Shown here: positions 13,354 to 19,093 of the stretch, piece by piece | Layout of the letters: each line of letters starts with the position of its first letter | Position numbering within the stretch: the stretch's first letter is position 1 | IMG/VR virus record: IMGVR_UViG_3300015371_000157 | Span: 1 to 25,540 of that record | Reading direction: 5' to 3' (one strand) | DNA length: 25,540 nt | Origin: a virus | Notes under the pieces: generated by a model | Told to the model about the DNA's origin: nothing | Databases searched by the model: none | The model's input: only the letters and a program-made list of their open reading frames with translations | Translations under genes and position numbers: made by a program

Positions 13354-13404
13354 AGCGCGTTTTCGGGTTGGCACGGAACGCGGGTTCGATTCCCGCCGCC
13401 TCCA
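13348..13404 (+). other. attP: attP: 3' half of a tRNA-Ser(GCU) gene
   Basis: The anticodon loop CTGCTAA (13348-13354, anticodon GCT) is followed by stem strand GCGCG. Next is a long variable arm, TTTCG/CGGAA with an 8-base loop (13361-13378). Then come the T arm GCGGG-TTCGATT-CCCGC (13380-13396) and an acceptor strand CGCCTCC plus A. The 5' half of a tRNA is absent: no matching GGAGGCG acceptor strand and no D arm. This is the normal form of a phage attachment site that rebuilds a host tRNA gene after insertion. It lies one small gene from the integrase. The type II variable arm and GCU anticodon identify serine. The discriminator A is unusual for tRNA-Ser, where G is normal. Confidence 0.9.
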
Positions 13405-13416
13405 TTTTCCCTGCTA
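13405..13416. repeat. 12-bp direct repeat at attP, right copy
   Basis: This is the exact partner of 13342-13353, starting at the base after the tRNA discriminator position. Together the repeats bracket the tRNA half. Confidence 0.7.
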
Positions 13417-13439
13417 TTCGCAACGTCGGGATGGAACAT

Positions 13440-13616
13440 TCAAACTTCGCCCTCTGCGTAGGTGTCCCAAGCCATCTCGAGCCAGCCATCGGCGAGGCGC
13501 AGGAACGAGTCGGCGAAGTGCAACGACCAGGCGTCACCCTCGACGATCGCCCTGGCCGCCCGCTCTTGGCATTCCACGGTTTTCGCGAGTGCTGTCAGGA
13601 TCAACTGAGGCGTCAC
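13440..13616 (-). CDS. Small protein between integrase and attP (58 aa)
   Basis: The GTG at 13616 overlaps the integrase stop (GTGA). The protein is helical: TPQLILTALAKTVECQERAA, RAIVEGDAWSLHFADSFLRL, ADGWLEMAWDTYAEGEV. Excisionases are often small, lie beside int and attP, and are co-translated with int. This one lacks a visible winged-helix or MerR-like motif and is acidic at the end, so that role is only a possibility. I recognise no family. Confidence 0.65.
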   Translation of the reverse strand: MTPQLILTALAKTVECQERAARAIVEGDAWSLHFADSFLRLADGWLEMAWDTYAEGEV

Positions 13617-14800
13617 TCGTCGTCCTCCTCGTCCCTGTCCATCGCCCTGAGCGCAGCGGCAAGATCGACCGTGTCGAGGTCTGCGTAGATCGACGTCGTT
13701 CGGATGTCCTTGTGACCCAGCAGACGCTGGGTGAGCTTCAGGTCGTGGTGGGCGCGTTGGACGGCCCGGCCGGCGGTGTGGCGGCCGCGGTGCATGTTCG
13801 CCCCGGCGGTGACGCCTTGCTCGACGAACCCGGAACGGGCGAGACACCGGTACCACCAGCGGTGAACCGTCTGCACGCTTGGCCGCTGGTCGCTATGCGT
13901 CCGGGTCATCACGTTCGCGTATCCGACCGGGGCGCCCTTAACCAGCAGGATCTCCTCCGCGTGCTCGAGGTCGACGCGGCGGCGGCGGGTGTCCTGCCGG
14001 TAGACGAGAAAGTCGTCCGGTTGGAGACCGACCTCCGGTAGCTCGAGTTCGCCGAGGCGACGCCAGAACGACGGTTCGACGATCGGCACCGGGTACACCC
14101 GACCGTCCTTGGTGTGGACGGTCAGCTCGCGGAGCTCGAAGTCGAAGTGCTTCAGCTGGATGTTCCAAATCCCGGAGCGGCGGAGGCCGTAGTAGAGGAT
14201 CAGGAACGCGAGTAGCCAGTCGACGACGTAGTCCTGCGCGGCCAGCACCCGTTTGATGAAGTCGTTGTTGAACGTCTTCCGGTCAACGTCCCTCATCTTC
14301 GGGATCGTCAGCGCCCTGGCGGGGTTGCCTGGGATCAGCCCTTCGCTGATCGCCCAGTCGAAGAAGGTGACCCAGATCGACCGGATCTTCTTCTTCGTCC
14401 TGGCGCTAGTCGGTGTGCCCTGCGGGGTCGTCGCCCAGTGACGGGCGAGACAGGTGCGGAGCAGCTTGATCCCGGCCGGCGGCGCGAAATCGACGACGTC
14501 GAGGGTGGGATTGTCGAGGGCGATGTGGGCCAAGGGCGGCTCGTAGTCGCGGAGGCTGTCGGGGCGGGCGCCTCTCTCGTGTTCGAACCAGTCCATGAAC
14601 TCGGCGACGTGGGCGCCGAACGGTGTTTGCTGGTACCGCTTGTCAAGCACGGGGTTGTCCAGGATCGCCCTGGCCTCCGCGAGCGTGAACCGCTGTTTCG
14701 TAAGATCCGCAGTGCATAGGAGCTGATTCCTCCTGTGTCGTGCCCCGGGCGTTTCGGCGCTGCGGGGCTTTTTGTTGTTGTTCAGGAGGTTACCGCTCAT
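13613..14800 (-). CDS. int: Tyrosine-family integrase
   Basis: The protein has 395 residues. I chose the ATG at 14800, which has CTGGAG 7 bases upstream and overlaps the zinc-finger gene; longer extensions would overlap three small genes. Residues 35-165 form the SAM-like core-binding domain (HVAEFMDWFEHERG, KKIRSIWVTFFDWAISEGL). The catalytic domain shows Arg in YYGLRRSGIW (R207), Lys in HTKDGR (K231), HRGR (H337, R340), LLGHKD (H363) and the nucleophile in SIYADLD (Y372). It integrates the circular genome at the tRNA-Ser gene. It is coded in the leftward series that starts at the Cro-like gene, with no promoter of its own visible. Confidence 0.95.
   Translation of the reverse strand: MSGNLLNNNKKPRSAETPGARHRRNQLLCTADLTKQRFTLAEARAILDNPVLDKRYQQTPFGAHVAEFMDWFEHERGARPDSLRDYEPPLAHIALDNPTLDVVDFAPPAGIKLLRTCLARHWATTPQGTPTSARTKKKIRSIWVTFFDWAISEGLIPGNPARALTIPKMRDVDRKTFNNDFIKRVLAAQDYVVDWLLAFLILYYGLRRSGIWNIQLKHFDFELRELTVHTKDGRVYPVPIVEPSFWRRLGELELPEVGLQPDDFLVYRQDTRRRRVDLEHAEEILLVKGAPVGYANVMTRTHSDQRPSVQTVHRWWYRCLARSGFVEQGVTAGANMHRGRHTAGRAVQRAHHDLKLTQRLLGHKDIRTTSIYADLDTVDLAAALRAMDRDEEDDE
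14742..14773 (+). terminator. Plus-strand terminator hairpin inside the 5' end of int
   Basis: GCCCCG and CGGGGC (14742-14747, 14763-14768) form a perfect stem followed by TTTTT on the plus strand. It lies antisense to integrase codons 11-20. No plus-strand gene ends here. After integration, transcription of the host tRNA-Ser gene would enter the phage on this strand at 13405, so this hairpin could stop it before the immunity region. Confidence 0.6.
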
Positions 14801-14969
14801 CCTGCTCCAGCGCCTCATGGCCGCGGTTCCAACACTCCTCGCACCACGGGTTGCCCCATGCATCCGTCGTCTCCGTCTCGGCGCCGCACCTCGAGCAGAA
14901 GTCGGTACCCCAAGCGAGCGGATAGAGGTCGTCGAGGTCGATGACGCGATGCGGGTCCGAGCTACCCAC
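14790..14969 (-). CDS. Zinc-finger microprotein (59 aa)
   Basis: The GTG at 14969 overlaps the end of the RMF-like gene. The frame reads MGSSDPHRVIDLDDLYPLAW, then FCSRCGAETETTDAWGNPWC, then EECWNRGHEALEQDER. CSRC and CEEC make a complete four-cysteine zinc finger, with acidic flanks. It overlaps the integrase start by 11 bp and so is likely translated from the same transcript. The function is unknown; protein-protein contact or promoter control are possible. Confidence 0.65.
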   Translation of the reverse strand: MGSSDPHRVIDLDDLYPLAWGTDFCSRCGAETETTDAWGNPWCEECWNRGHEALEQDER

Positions 14970-15138
14970 GTTCGAGTTCTTCCCGTGCCTCGCGGCCGCG
15001 CCGCCACGCGGCTTGGTAGACGGCGTTGAACTGGTTGGCGGGCCGGCCGTGGTAGCCGTCGTCGTAGCCCTGGACGCGCAATGCTTGGTCTTGGCGTTTC
15101 TGGTCGTCGCGCAACCTGACTTGTTTGAGCCAGTTCAC
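14962..15138 (-). CDS. RMF-like microprotein (58 aa)
   Basis: The GTG at 15138 overlaps the previous stop (GTGA). The frame reads MNWLKQVRLRDDQKRQDQAL, then RVQGYDDGYHGRPANQFN, then AVYQAAWRRGREAREELERG. The pattern GYxxGxxGRP...Y..AWRRGREA matches the family of ribosome modulation factor-like phage proteins, and the length is that of RMF (55 residues in E. coli). RMF pairs 70S ribosomes into inactive dimers in Gammaproteobacteria. Whether this protein binds ribosomes is unknown; only the motif is seen. Confidence 0.6.
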   Translation of the reverse strand: MNWLKQVRLRDDQKRQDQALRVQGYDDGYHGRPANQFNAVYQAAWRRGREAREELERG

Positions 15139-15293
15139 CGGCGGATGGTCTTGATCGTCGCGGCGTGGTCACGGGCCGCCTGTGGGGTCGGGAACTCCCA
15201 TAGAGCCTCGTGGCCGCAGCGGTGGCATTCGTCGGGCTGGGATGGTTGGCGCCAGAGGTGGCCGCAGAGGTCGCAGACGTAGAACCGGATCAC
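15135..15293 (-). CDS. Zinc-ribbon microprotein (52 aa)
   Basis: The GTG at 15293 overlaps the Cro-like stop (GTGA). The frame reads MIRFYVCDLCGHLWRQPSQP, then DECHRCGHEALWEFPTPQAA, then RDHAATIKTIRR. CDLCG and CHRCGH give a compact rubredoxin-like zinc ribbon that fills most of the protein. The C-terminal helix is basic. The function is unknown. It is the second gene after the leftward promoter and so probably expressed early. Confidence 0.65.
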   Translation of the reverse strand: MIRFYVCDLCGHLWRQPSQPDECHRCGHEALWEFPTPQAARDHAATIKTIRR

Positions 15294-15511
15294 TTCGGCT
15301 GGCCACCGTTGAAGTAGCTGGGGGGCCGGCCGAACACCGCGCCGAGCAGCCGCCGATATTTCGGGCCTGGCAGGTTGCGACCGTGTTCCCAGCGTTTGAC
15401 CATCCGCGGCGACGTCTTGAGGATCCGGGCGAGCTCGGCTTGGCTCAGATCAAGGTCGTGGCGAGCGTCCTTGATCCGGTCTGCGATGGTTTGCGGGTCC
15501 CCCCCGACCAT
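15290..15511 (-). CDS. Cro-like XRE-family regulator (73 aa)
   Basis: I chose the ATG at 15511. An earlier ATG (15538) lies in the middle of the operator and a TTG at 15577 lies beyond it. The helix-turn-helix fills most of the protein: IADRIKDARHDLDLSQAELA, RILKTSPRMVKRWEHGRNLP. The recognition helix PRMVKRWE is close to VRTVKRWE of the divergent repressor, so both probably read the same site. Position, direction and size suit a Cro-type control gene heading the leftward operon with int. Confidence 0.8.
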   Translation of the reverse strand: MVGGDPQTIADRIKDARHDLDLSQAELARILKTSPRMVKRWEHGRNLPGPKYRRLLGAVFGRPPSYFNGGQPK

Positions 15512-15522
15512 GATGGGGCCAG

Positions 15523-15528
15523 AGACTA
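15523..15528 (-). promoter_or_regulatory. Candidate -10 box of the leftward early promoter
   Basis: TAGTCT on the minus strand fits TAnnnT and lies 11 bases before the ATG at 15511, giving an almost leaderless message. It abuts the palindromic operator (15529-15550), which would cover the -20 to -35 area. No standard -35 box is clear. Confidence 0.45.
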
Positions 15529-15550
15529 TGTCCCCCATAATCCGGGGACA
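15529..15550. promoter_or_regulatory. Palindromic operator between the two regulators
   Basis: TGTCCCC and GGGGACA face each other across 8 bases (near-symmetric CATAATCC). A third half site TGTCCCC sits at 15635-15641, directly before the repressor GTG. The site is where a Cro/repressor pair with matching recognition helices would bind to control both leftward and rightward starts. Confidence 0.75.
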
Positions 15551-15629
15551 AGGGGTCCGTTTCTGTTTCGTCCGCAAAGAGCGCGAAGCTCGTGCTGGGC
15601 CTTAACACACCCGCCAACCTGTTTGTCAC

Positions 15630-15635
15630 TAGAGT
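15630..15635 (+). promoter_or_regulatory. Candidate -10 box for leaderless repressor transcript
   Basis: TAGAGT is followed by 7 bases and then the GTG at 15643. This is the spacing of leaderless messages common in actinobacteria. The operator half site TGTCCCC overlaps its end, so binding would block initiation. A TTAACA at 15602 is 22 bases upstream, too far for a standard -35. Confidence 0.5.
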
Positions 15636-15642
15636 GTCCCCT

Positions 15643-16116
15643 GTGACCGCCGAAGAGGAGCTTCTGCGGCTTCCGATCGGTGACCGTATCCGTTATGTGC
15701 GGCGTGAAATGTTGGGCGTCAACCAGGAGGCATTCGCGAAGCGTGTCGGCGTGTCGGTGCGTACCGTGAAGCGCTGGGAGGCCAGCTTCATCGCCCCGAC
15801 CAGGGACAAAGCGGAGAAGATCGCTGCCCTAGCGAATCTCGCGAGCGAGTTGTTTTACCCGGACGAGAGTGTCGAGGCGGAGCCGATCGTCGAGATCCGG
15901 GAAATGCTGACGACGCTGGGCGAGACGATCACCAGCCTCGAGGAGACGTTTACCGCCGTGTCAGAGCGGATGGTCGGAACGCTGGCCGAAATGGAGACTC
16001 AGCTTGCTCAGCAGACCAGTCTTCTTGCTCGTCAGACCGCCCTCCTGGAATTACTCGAAGCGAAGGTTGCGGCGGATCAGCCGAAACCACGGCGAGCACG
16101 GAGGCAGAAGTCGTAA
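15643..16116 (+). CDS. Putative immunity repressor: XRE domain plus coiled coil
   Basis: The protein has 157 residues from the GTG at 15643; the frame is open to 15592 but there is no ribosome site there and the -10 box fits a leaderless start. Residues 10-65 are an XRE helix-turn-helix (IRYVRREMLGVNQEAFAKRV, GVSVRTVKRWEASFIAPTRD). Residues 80-142 are a long amphipathic helix, IREMLTTLGETITSLEETF then MVGTLAEMETQLAQQTSLLA, likely for oligomerisation. The end is basic (PKPRRARRQKS). There is no LexA/S24 peptidase, so it would not be inactivated by RecA-stimulated cleavage. It is divergent from the Cro-like gene across a shared operator and is the only regulator on the plus strand. Confidence 0.8.
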   Translation: MTAEEELLRLPIGDRIRYVRREMLGVNQEAFAKRVGVSVRTVKRWEASFIAPTRDKAEKIAALANLASELFYPDESVEAEPIVEIREMLTTLGETITSLEETFTAVSERMVGTLAEMETQLAQQTSLLARQTALLELLEAKVAADQPKPRRARRQKS

Positions 16117-16386
16117 GTCCTGCGTCGATCTCGTCGAGGTGCTCGAGCAGGCATTCGAGCCACTCTCGCTGGATCATCGAACGCTACTCCTACCCTATTG
16201 CCAACTCGGAATCACCCCTTTCCATCAGGGATCCGGCGCAATTTGCGGGAGACGCTGACCTAACCGGAAGTGACCCGTTTGGGGGATACGACCTGGCCGT
16301 CGACGGGCGTAGACTCGTTGGTCTTATTAGTTGCCCTGGCGCCGCGTCAACGGCCCAGGGCGCGGACACAGGAGAACAGGCTCCCC
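16117..16386 (+). other. Intergenic region with hairpin before small membrane genes
   Basis: About 270 bp lie between the repressor and the first small membrane gene. I see no convincing gene: short frames on both strands here look like shadows. GCCCTGG at 16333-16339 pairs with CCAGGGC at 16355-16361 across 15 bases, without a T tract. TAGACT at 16310 could be a -10 box. AGGAGA lies 12-13 bases before the next ATG. Confidence 0.4.
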
Positions 16387-16491
16387 ATGTCACCTCACAT
16401 GATGCTCCATCTGGCGATCAGCGTGGTCGCTGTCGTCGTGCTGATGCTGCTCTTGGCTGAAACCCTCGCCCGGTGGGCGACCAACTCCTAG
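16387..16491 (+). CDS. Very small membrane protein (34 aa)
   Basis: The protein is MSPHMMLHL followed by one hydrophobic helix (AISVVAVVVLMLLLAETLA) and a short polar end RWATNS. GGAG stands 12 bases upstream. It lies on the repressor strand, so it may be made by lysogens. The function is unknown; superinfection exclusion peptides are of this kind, but no sequence motif supports that directly. Confidence 0.6.
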   Translation: MSPHMMLHLAISVVAVVVLMLLLAETLARWATNS

Positions 16492-16506
16492 AAAGGGCTT
16501 ACCACC

Positions 16507-16773
16507 ATGAAAGCTTGGATAACGGGCGCTGACGAAGCGTTGACTCCCGAGGAAGCGACGCGCCGAGCCAGCCGCGCTAACCGCCGTGCCGTGATCTGGG
16601 TCGTCGTGATTCTTGCGGTGATCGGGATCGGGAAGGCGTGGTCGGTCGGGACGTTCGACAACTTCCTCTGGCGGGTCGGGCTGAACGCGAAGCCGTGCGC
16701 GACGAATGGGTTCGGCGCGACGTTCTGCGGCGACGACCTCGAGCGGTACAACAAGCGGTTCAACACGCCCTAG
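16507..16773 (+). CDS. Small membrane protein with external Cys pair (88 aa)
   Basis: AAAGGG stands about 9 bases before the ATG, 15 bp after the previous stop. Residues 1-27 are charged (EEATRRASRANRR), residues 28-46 a membrane helix (VIWVVVILAVIGIGKAW), and the rest ends CATNGFGATFCGDDLERYNK. The last motif is common in small actinobacterial membrane proteins, as I recall. By the positive-inside rule the C-terminal part with two cysteines would be outside. Its TAG shares CTAG with the stop of the convergent lysis-region gene. Confidence 0.7.
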   Translation: MKAWITGADEALTPEEATRRASRANRRAVIWVVVILAVIGIGKAWSVGTFDNFLWRVGLNAKPCATNGFGATFCGDDLERYNKRFNTP

Positions 16774-16982
16774 TCGTCCCGGTCGAAGCCGCGCTCGAGT
16801 CGCTCGTTCAGTTCGTCGTGCTCGGGGCCGAACCGTTCCCGTTCGAGGAACAGGCCGACACGGACACGGCGCCAGCTCGGGTCGCGGCGGATGATCCAGA
16901 GGGCGACGAGCGCGGCGACGACGAGCAGGGCGACGAACGCGAGCCATGTTGGCCATGACGTGCCGCCGGCCGCGGCGGTCAC
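16770..16982 (-). CDS. Second small membrane protein of lysis cassette, holin candidate (70 aa)
   Basis: The GTG at 16982 overlaps the previous stop (GTGA). The protein begins TAAAGGTSWPTW, then one membrane helix LAFVALLVVAALVALWII, then RRDPSWRRVRVGLFLERERF and an acidic-basic tail. A single helix followed by arginines suits an N-out, C-in class III holin or a spanin-like helper. It follows the endolysin and the 52-residue membrane protein, all coupled by overlaps. This is the last gene of the late operon. Confidence 0.65.
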   Translation of the reverse strand: MTAAAGGTSWPTWLAFVALLVVAALVALWIIRRDPSWRRVRVGLFLERERFGPEHDELNERLERGFDRDD

Positions 16983-17137
16983 GGGTCGTGTCGCTTCTGG
17001 GCCTGTTCGCCTTCCATGTGTGCGATCCGTTCGCGGAGCTTGCTGACGGCGATCGCGAGGTAGATGATGCCGAGGATTTCGAGGCTGTTGATCGTGATCA
17101 GCGCTTCGTCGGGGATCGTGGTGACGAAGACGGTCAC
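16979..17137 (-). CDS. First small membrane protein of lysis cassette, holin candidate (52 aa)
   Basis: The GTG at 17137 overlaps the endolysin stop (GTGA). The frame reads MTVFVTTIPDEALITIN, then SLEILGIIYLAIAVSKL as a membrane helix, then RERIAHMEGEQAQKRHDP. It would sit with its short N-terminus outside and its charged tail inside. Holins often lie directly beside the endolysin and may be this small. Which of the two membrane proteins is the holin cannot be told from sequence. Confidence 0.65.
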   Translation of the reverse strand: MTVFVTTIPDEALITINSLEILGIIYLAIAVSKLRERIAHMEGEQAQKRHDP

Positions 17138-18075
17138 GGCTCGGCGACGCGGACGAATACGGTTGCTTGTTCGCCCATGTAGCGGACACGCCGCATCACC
17201 TGGCCGCCGTTCGAGTCACTGGACGTCGACGTGTTCCCTTCGATCGCTTGGAACTCGTAGCCGCCGGTCCATTTCTCGAACAGGCCAACGTGGTCGTACT
17301 CGCCGTCGTATGACCAGTCGTAACAAACGAGATCACCGGGTATGGGCTCCTCGACGGTCTTCAGTCCGTTTTTGCGTTCGCGGGCATCGGCGACGATGTA
17401 CGGGACGTAGCTGTACCGGCTGCCCTTGAGGAACGAGGGGGATGAGCCGACGCCGTTCGTCTCATAGCACCAGGTGGCGAAGATCGCGCACCAGGGCTGG
17501 TAGTTGAACATGCCGTACCAGACGGCATATTTGTTGTTGTTCGACCCGGCCGGGCTTTCGGTGTAGCCGAGCTGTGTGCGAGCCAAAGCGAGGGCGGCCT
17601 CGCGGACGGTTCCCTGCGCCGGCGTGGGTTCGTGGCCTTGGAAGAGTTCCCAGGCTTCGTTGATCAAGTTGACGGCGACGGCGTCCATGGCGTGCTCACC
17701 GGGGTGCATGAATTCCGGCGAGTCTGGGATGAGGGCGTAGCAGAGCGCGTTGAAGGTGTTTTTGCCGAGCCAGCCGGTCGCGTCGATGTGCTGCTGCCAC
17801 TGGAACCCCTCCACCCCGCTCGTCTTGCGTTTCTTGGGGTTGGCGATGCCGTGGGCGAAGTCGTTCCAGTACCCGTCGTCCCAGCTGGCGGGGTCCCAGT
17901 CGCCCCAGCGGCCCAGCCGGCAGATCGTCCTCTTGTATGCGATGACGTCGGGCCCGCGGGAGGAAGGCTGCTTCGAGTAGGTGGCCGCGTCTGGTGGGTA
18001 CAACGGCCGCGGAAAGCCCTTGATGTCCCGTTCGGGTTTCGCACCGTGGTACGGCTGGGTCCACCAGTCGCTCAT
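17134..18075 (-). CDS. Endolysin: peptidoglycan-binding domain plus CHAP domain
   Basis: The protein has 313 residues, starting 1 bp after the fibre gene stop. Residues 40-118 form a peptidoglycan-binding-like domain (DVIAYKRTICRLGRWGDW, FQWQQHIDATGWLGKNTFNAL). Residues 155-310 form a CHAP (NlpC/P60-like) domain with Cys in QPWCAIFATWCYE (C196), His in EYDHVGLFE (H262) and Glu in AIEGNTS (E279). This order, binding domain first, is unusual but seen in actinophage lysins. CHAP enzymes cut peptide or amide bonds in peptidoglycan. There is no signal peptide, so release needs a holin; two small membrane proteins follow directly. Confidence 0.88.
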   Translation of the reverse strand: MSDWWTQPYHGAKPERDIKGFPRPLYPPDAATYSKQPSSRGPDVIAYKRTICRLGRWGDWDPASWDDGYWNDFAHGIANPKKRKTSGVEGFQWQQHIDATGWLGKNTFNALCYALIPDSPEFMHPGEHAMDAVAVNLINEAWELFQGHEPTPAQGTVREAALALARTQLGYTESPAGSNNNKYAVWYGMFNYQPWCAIFATWCYETNGVGSSPSFLKGSRYSYVPYIVADARERKNGLKTVEEPIPGDLVCYDWSYDGEYDHVGLFEKWTGGYEFQAIEGNTSTSSDSNGGQVMRRVRYMGEQATVFVRVAEP

Positions 18076-18076
18076 T

Positions 18077-19084
18077 TCAGCTGAGTCCCCAGATCACGAG
18101 CCGGGAGCCGGCGTCGATGTTTCCGCTCGTGGCGTGGAGCGAGATTCTGGTGATGGCGGCCGTGTTACGCCAGGTGCCGGCGATACTCATGATGCTCGCC
18201 GCGTTGTTGTTGGTGGTGTCGGCGGAGCCGCCTGTGCCGCTGATGGTTTTTCGGTAGGTGGTGCCGTCGTAGTTGGGGACGGTCAGACGCCAAACCCCGA
18301 ACGTCCCGGATGCGCCGCTGCCACCAGGGGCGTAGATCAGAACACCGTTGGCGGCCAGCTGCAAACCCGATGAGGGAGTGCCGCCGGTGGCGTATTGGCG
18401 CATGTAGTCGTAGGTGGCGGTCGCGTCGGCGTTGAAGCGGAGATCCATGGCGGCAACGAAACCTGAGCTGTTGCGGAGGTAGGCGACGATGTCGAGGGCG
18501 ATGTACCCGCCGGCGATCCCGCCGGCGCCGGTGTCGATCGAGGCGGCGGCTGCGCCGAGCGACCCTGAGTCATACAGTTTCGTCATGCCGCCGCCGCCGG
18601 CTGGGGTCGCCCATTTCACACCGAGCGTTTGGGCGCTGTCCGCTGTGAGGACCTGGTTGTTCGTGCCGACGGGGAGCCGGCCGCCGGTGTCGGCCGCCGA
18701 TCCGACTGCCAGGTCTCCTTTCGCGTCCCACAAGGTGTCGGCGACCATCCCGCCGGCTGCAGCAGCCCATTTGATCCCGGTCGCCTGCGCACTGTCGGCT
18801 GTTAGGACTTGGCCGTTCGTGCCGACAGCGAGCTTCGAGGCTGTGTCAGCACCGGTGGCGGCGACCAGGTCGCCTTTGCTGTCCCAGATCGGGTCGGTCG
18901 CGACGATCGCAGTCCCCGCCGCCACGCCGAGCGTGGCGTAATCGACCCAGGCGCCCGAGACGATCCGTTCGATCTTGTTGTGGGTGGTGCAGACGTACAT
19001 CGTCCCGGCCGGGAGCGTCCCGACCGCCGGCCGGTTGGCGTGAGTGTCGGGGCCGAGGAAATGCCCTACGAAGGTGGTTCCCAT
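18077..19084 (-). CDS. Tail fibre-like protein with two repeat units
   Basis: The protein has 335 residues. After a short N-terminal part ([18 protein letters not shown], then [10 protein letters not shown]) come two units of about 46 residues (67-112 and 119-164) with the pattern WDxKGDLxxxxxADT, then [16 protein letters not shown], then GxKWA. These are typical of phage tail fibres and baseplate proteins. Residues 165-335 form a beta-rich C-terminal domain ([45 protein letters not shown]), likely the trimeric receptor-contact head. The gene lies between the LamG protein and the endolysin, the usual place for host-recognition proteins. Confidence 0.8.
   Translation of the reverse strand: MGTTFVGHFLGPDTHANRPAVGTLPAGTMYVCTTHNKIERIVSGAWVDYATLGVAAGTAIVATDPIWDSKGDLVAATGADTASKLAVGTNGQVLTADSAQATGIKWAAAAGGMVADTLWDAKGDLAVGSAADTGGRLPVGTNNQVLTADSAQTLGVKWATPAGGGGMTKLYDSGSLGAAAASIDTGAGGIAGGYIALDIVAYLRNSSGFVAAMDLRFNADATATYDYMRQYATGGTPSSGLQLAANGVLIYAPGGSGASGTFGVWRLTVPNYDGTTYRKTISGTGGSADTTNNNAASIMSIAGTWRNTAAITRISLHATSGNIDAGSRLVIWGLS
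18593..18886 (-). repeat. Two tandem fibre repeat units
   Basis: Units at 18749-18886 and 18593-18730 code similar 46-residue segments, both with [14 protein letters not shown]. The DNA copies are clearly alike but not identical. Confidence 0.8.
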
Positions 19085-19093
19085 CGTCGCCTC

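Noticed and set aside
13290-13404. A complete tRNA-Ser gene
   Set aside because: No GGAGGCG acceptor strand or D arm lies at the needed distance; only the 3' half is present.
13325-13537. Minus-strand frame containing MEAAGIEPAF
   Set aside because: This is the antisense translation of the tRNA-Ser 3' half; AAGIEPA peptides are a well-known false annotation.
14335-14646. 103-residue Ser/Arg-rich frame within int
   Set aside because: Shadow of the integrase core-binding domain.
14656-14729. 24-codon frame starting at an ATG after AGGAGG inside int
   Set aside because: It has a fine ribosome site but ends after 24 codons and lies wholly within the integrase frame; probably chance.
15950-16177. 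75-residue minus-strand frame over the repressor end
   Set aside because: It overlaps the repressor 3' end, ends RPSALTRR without family likeness and lacks a ribosome site.
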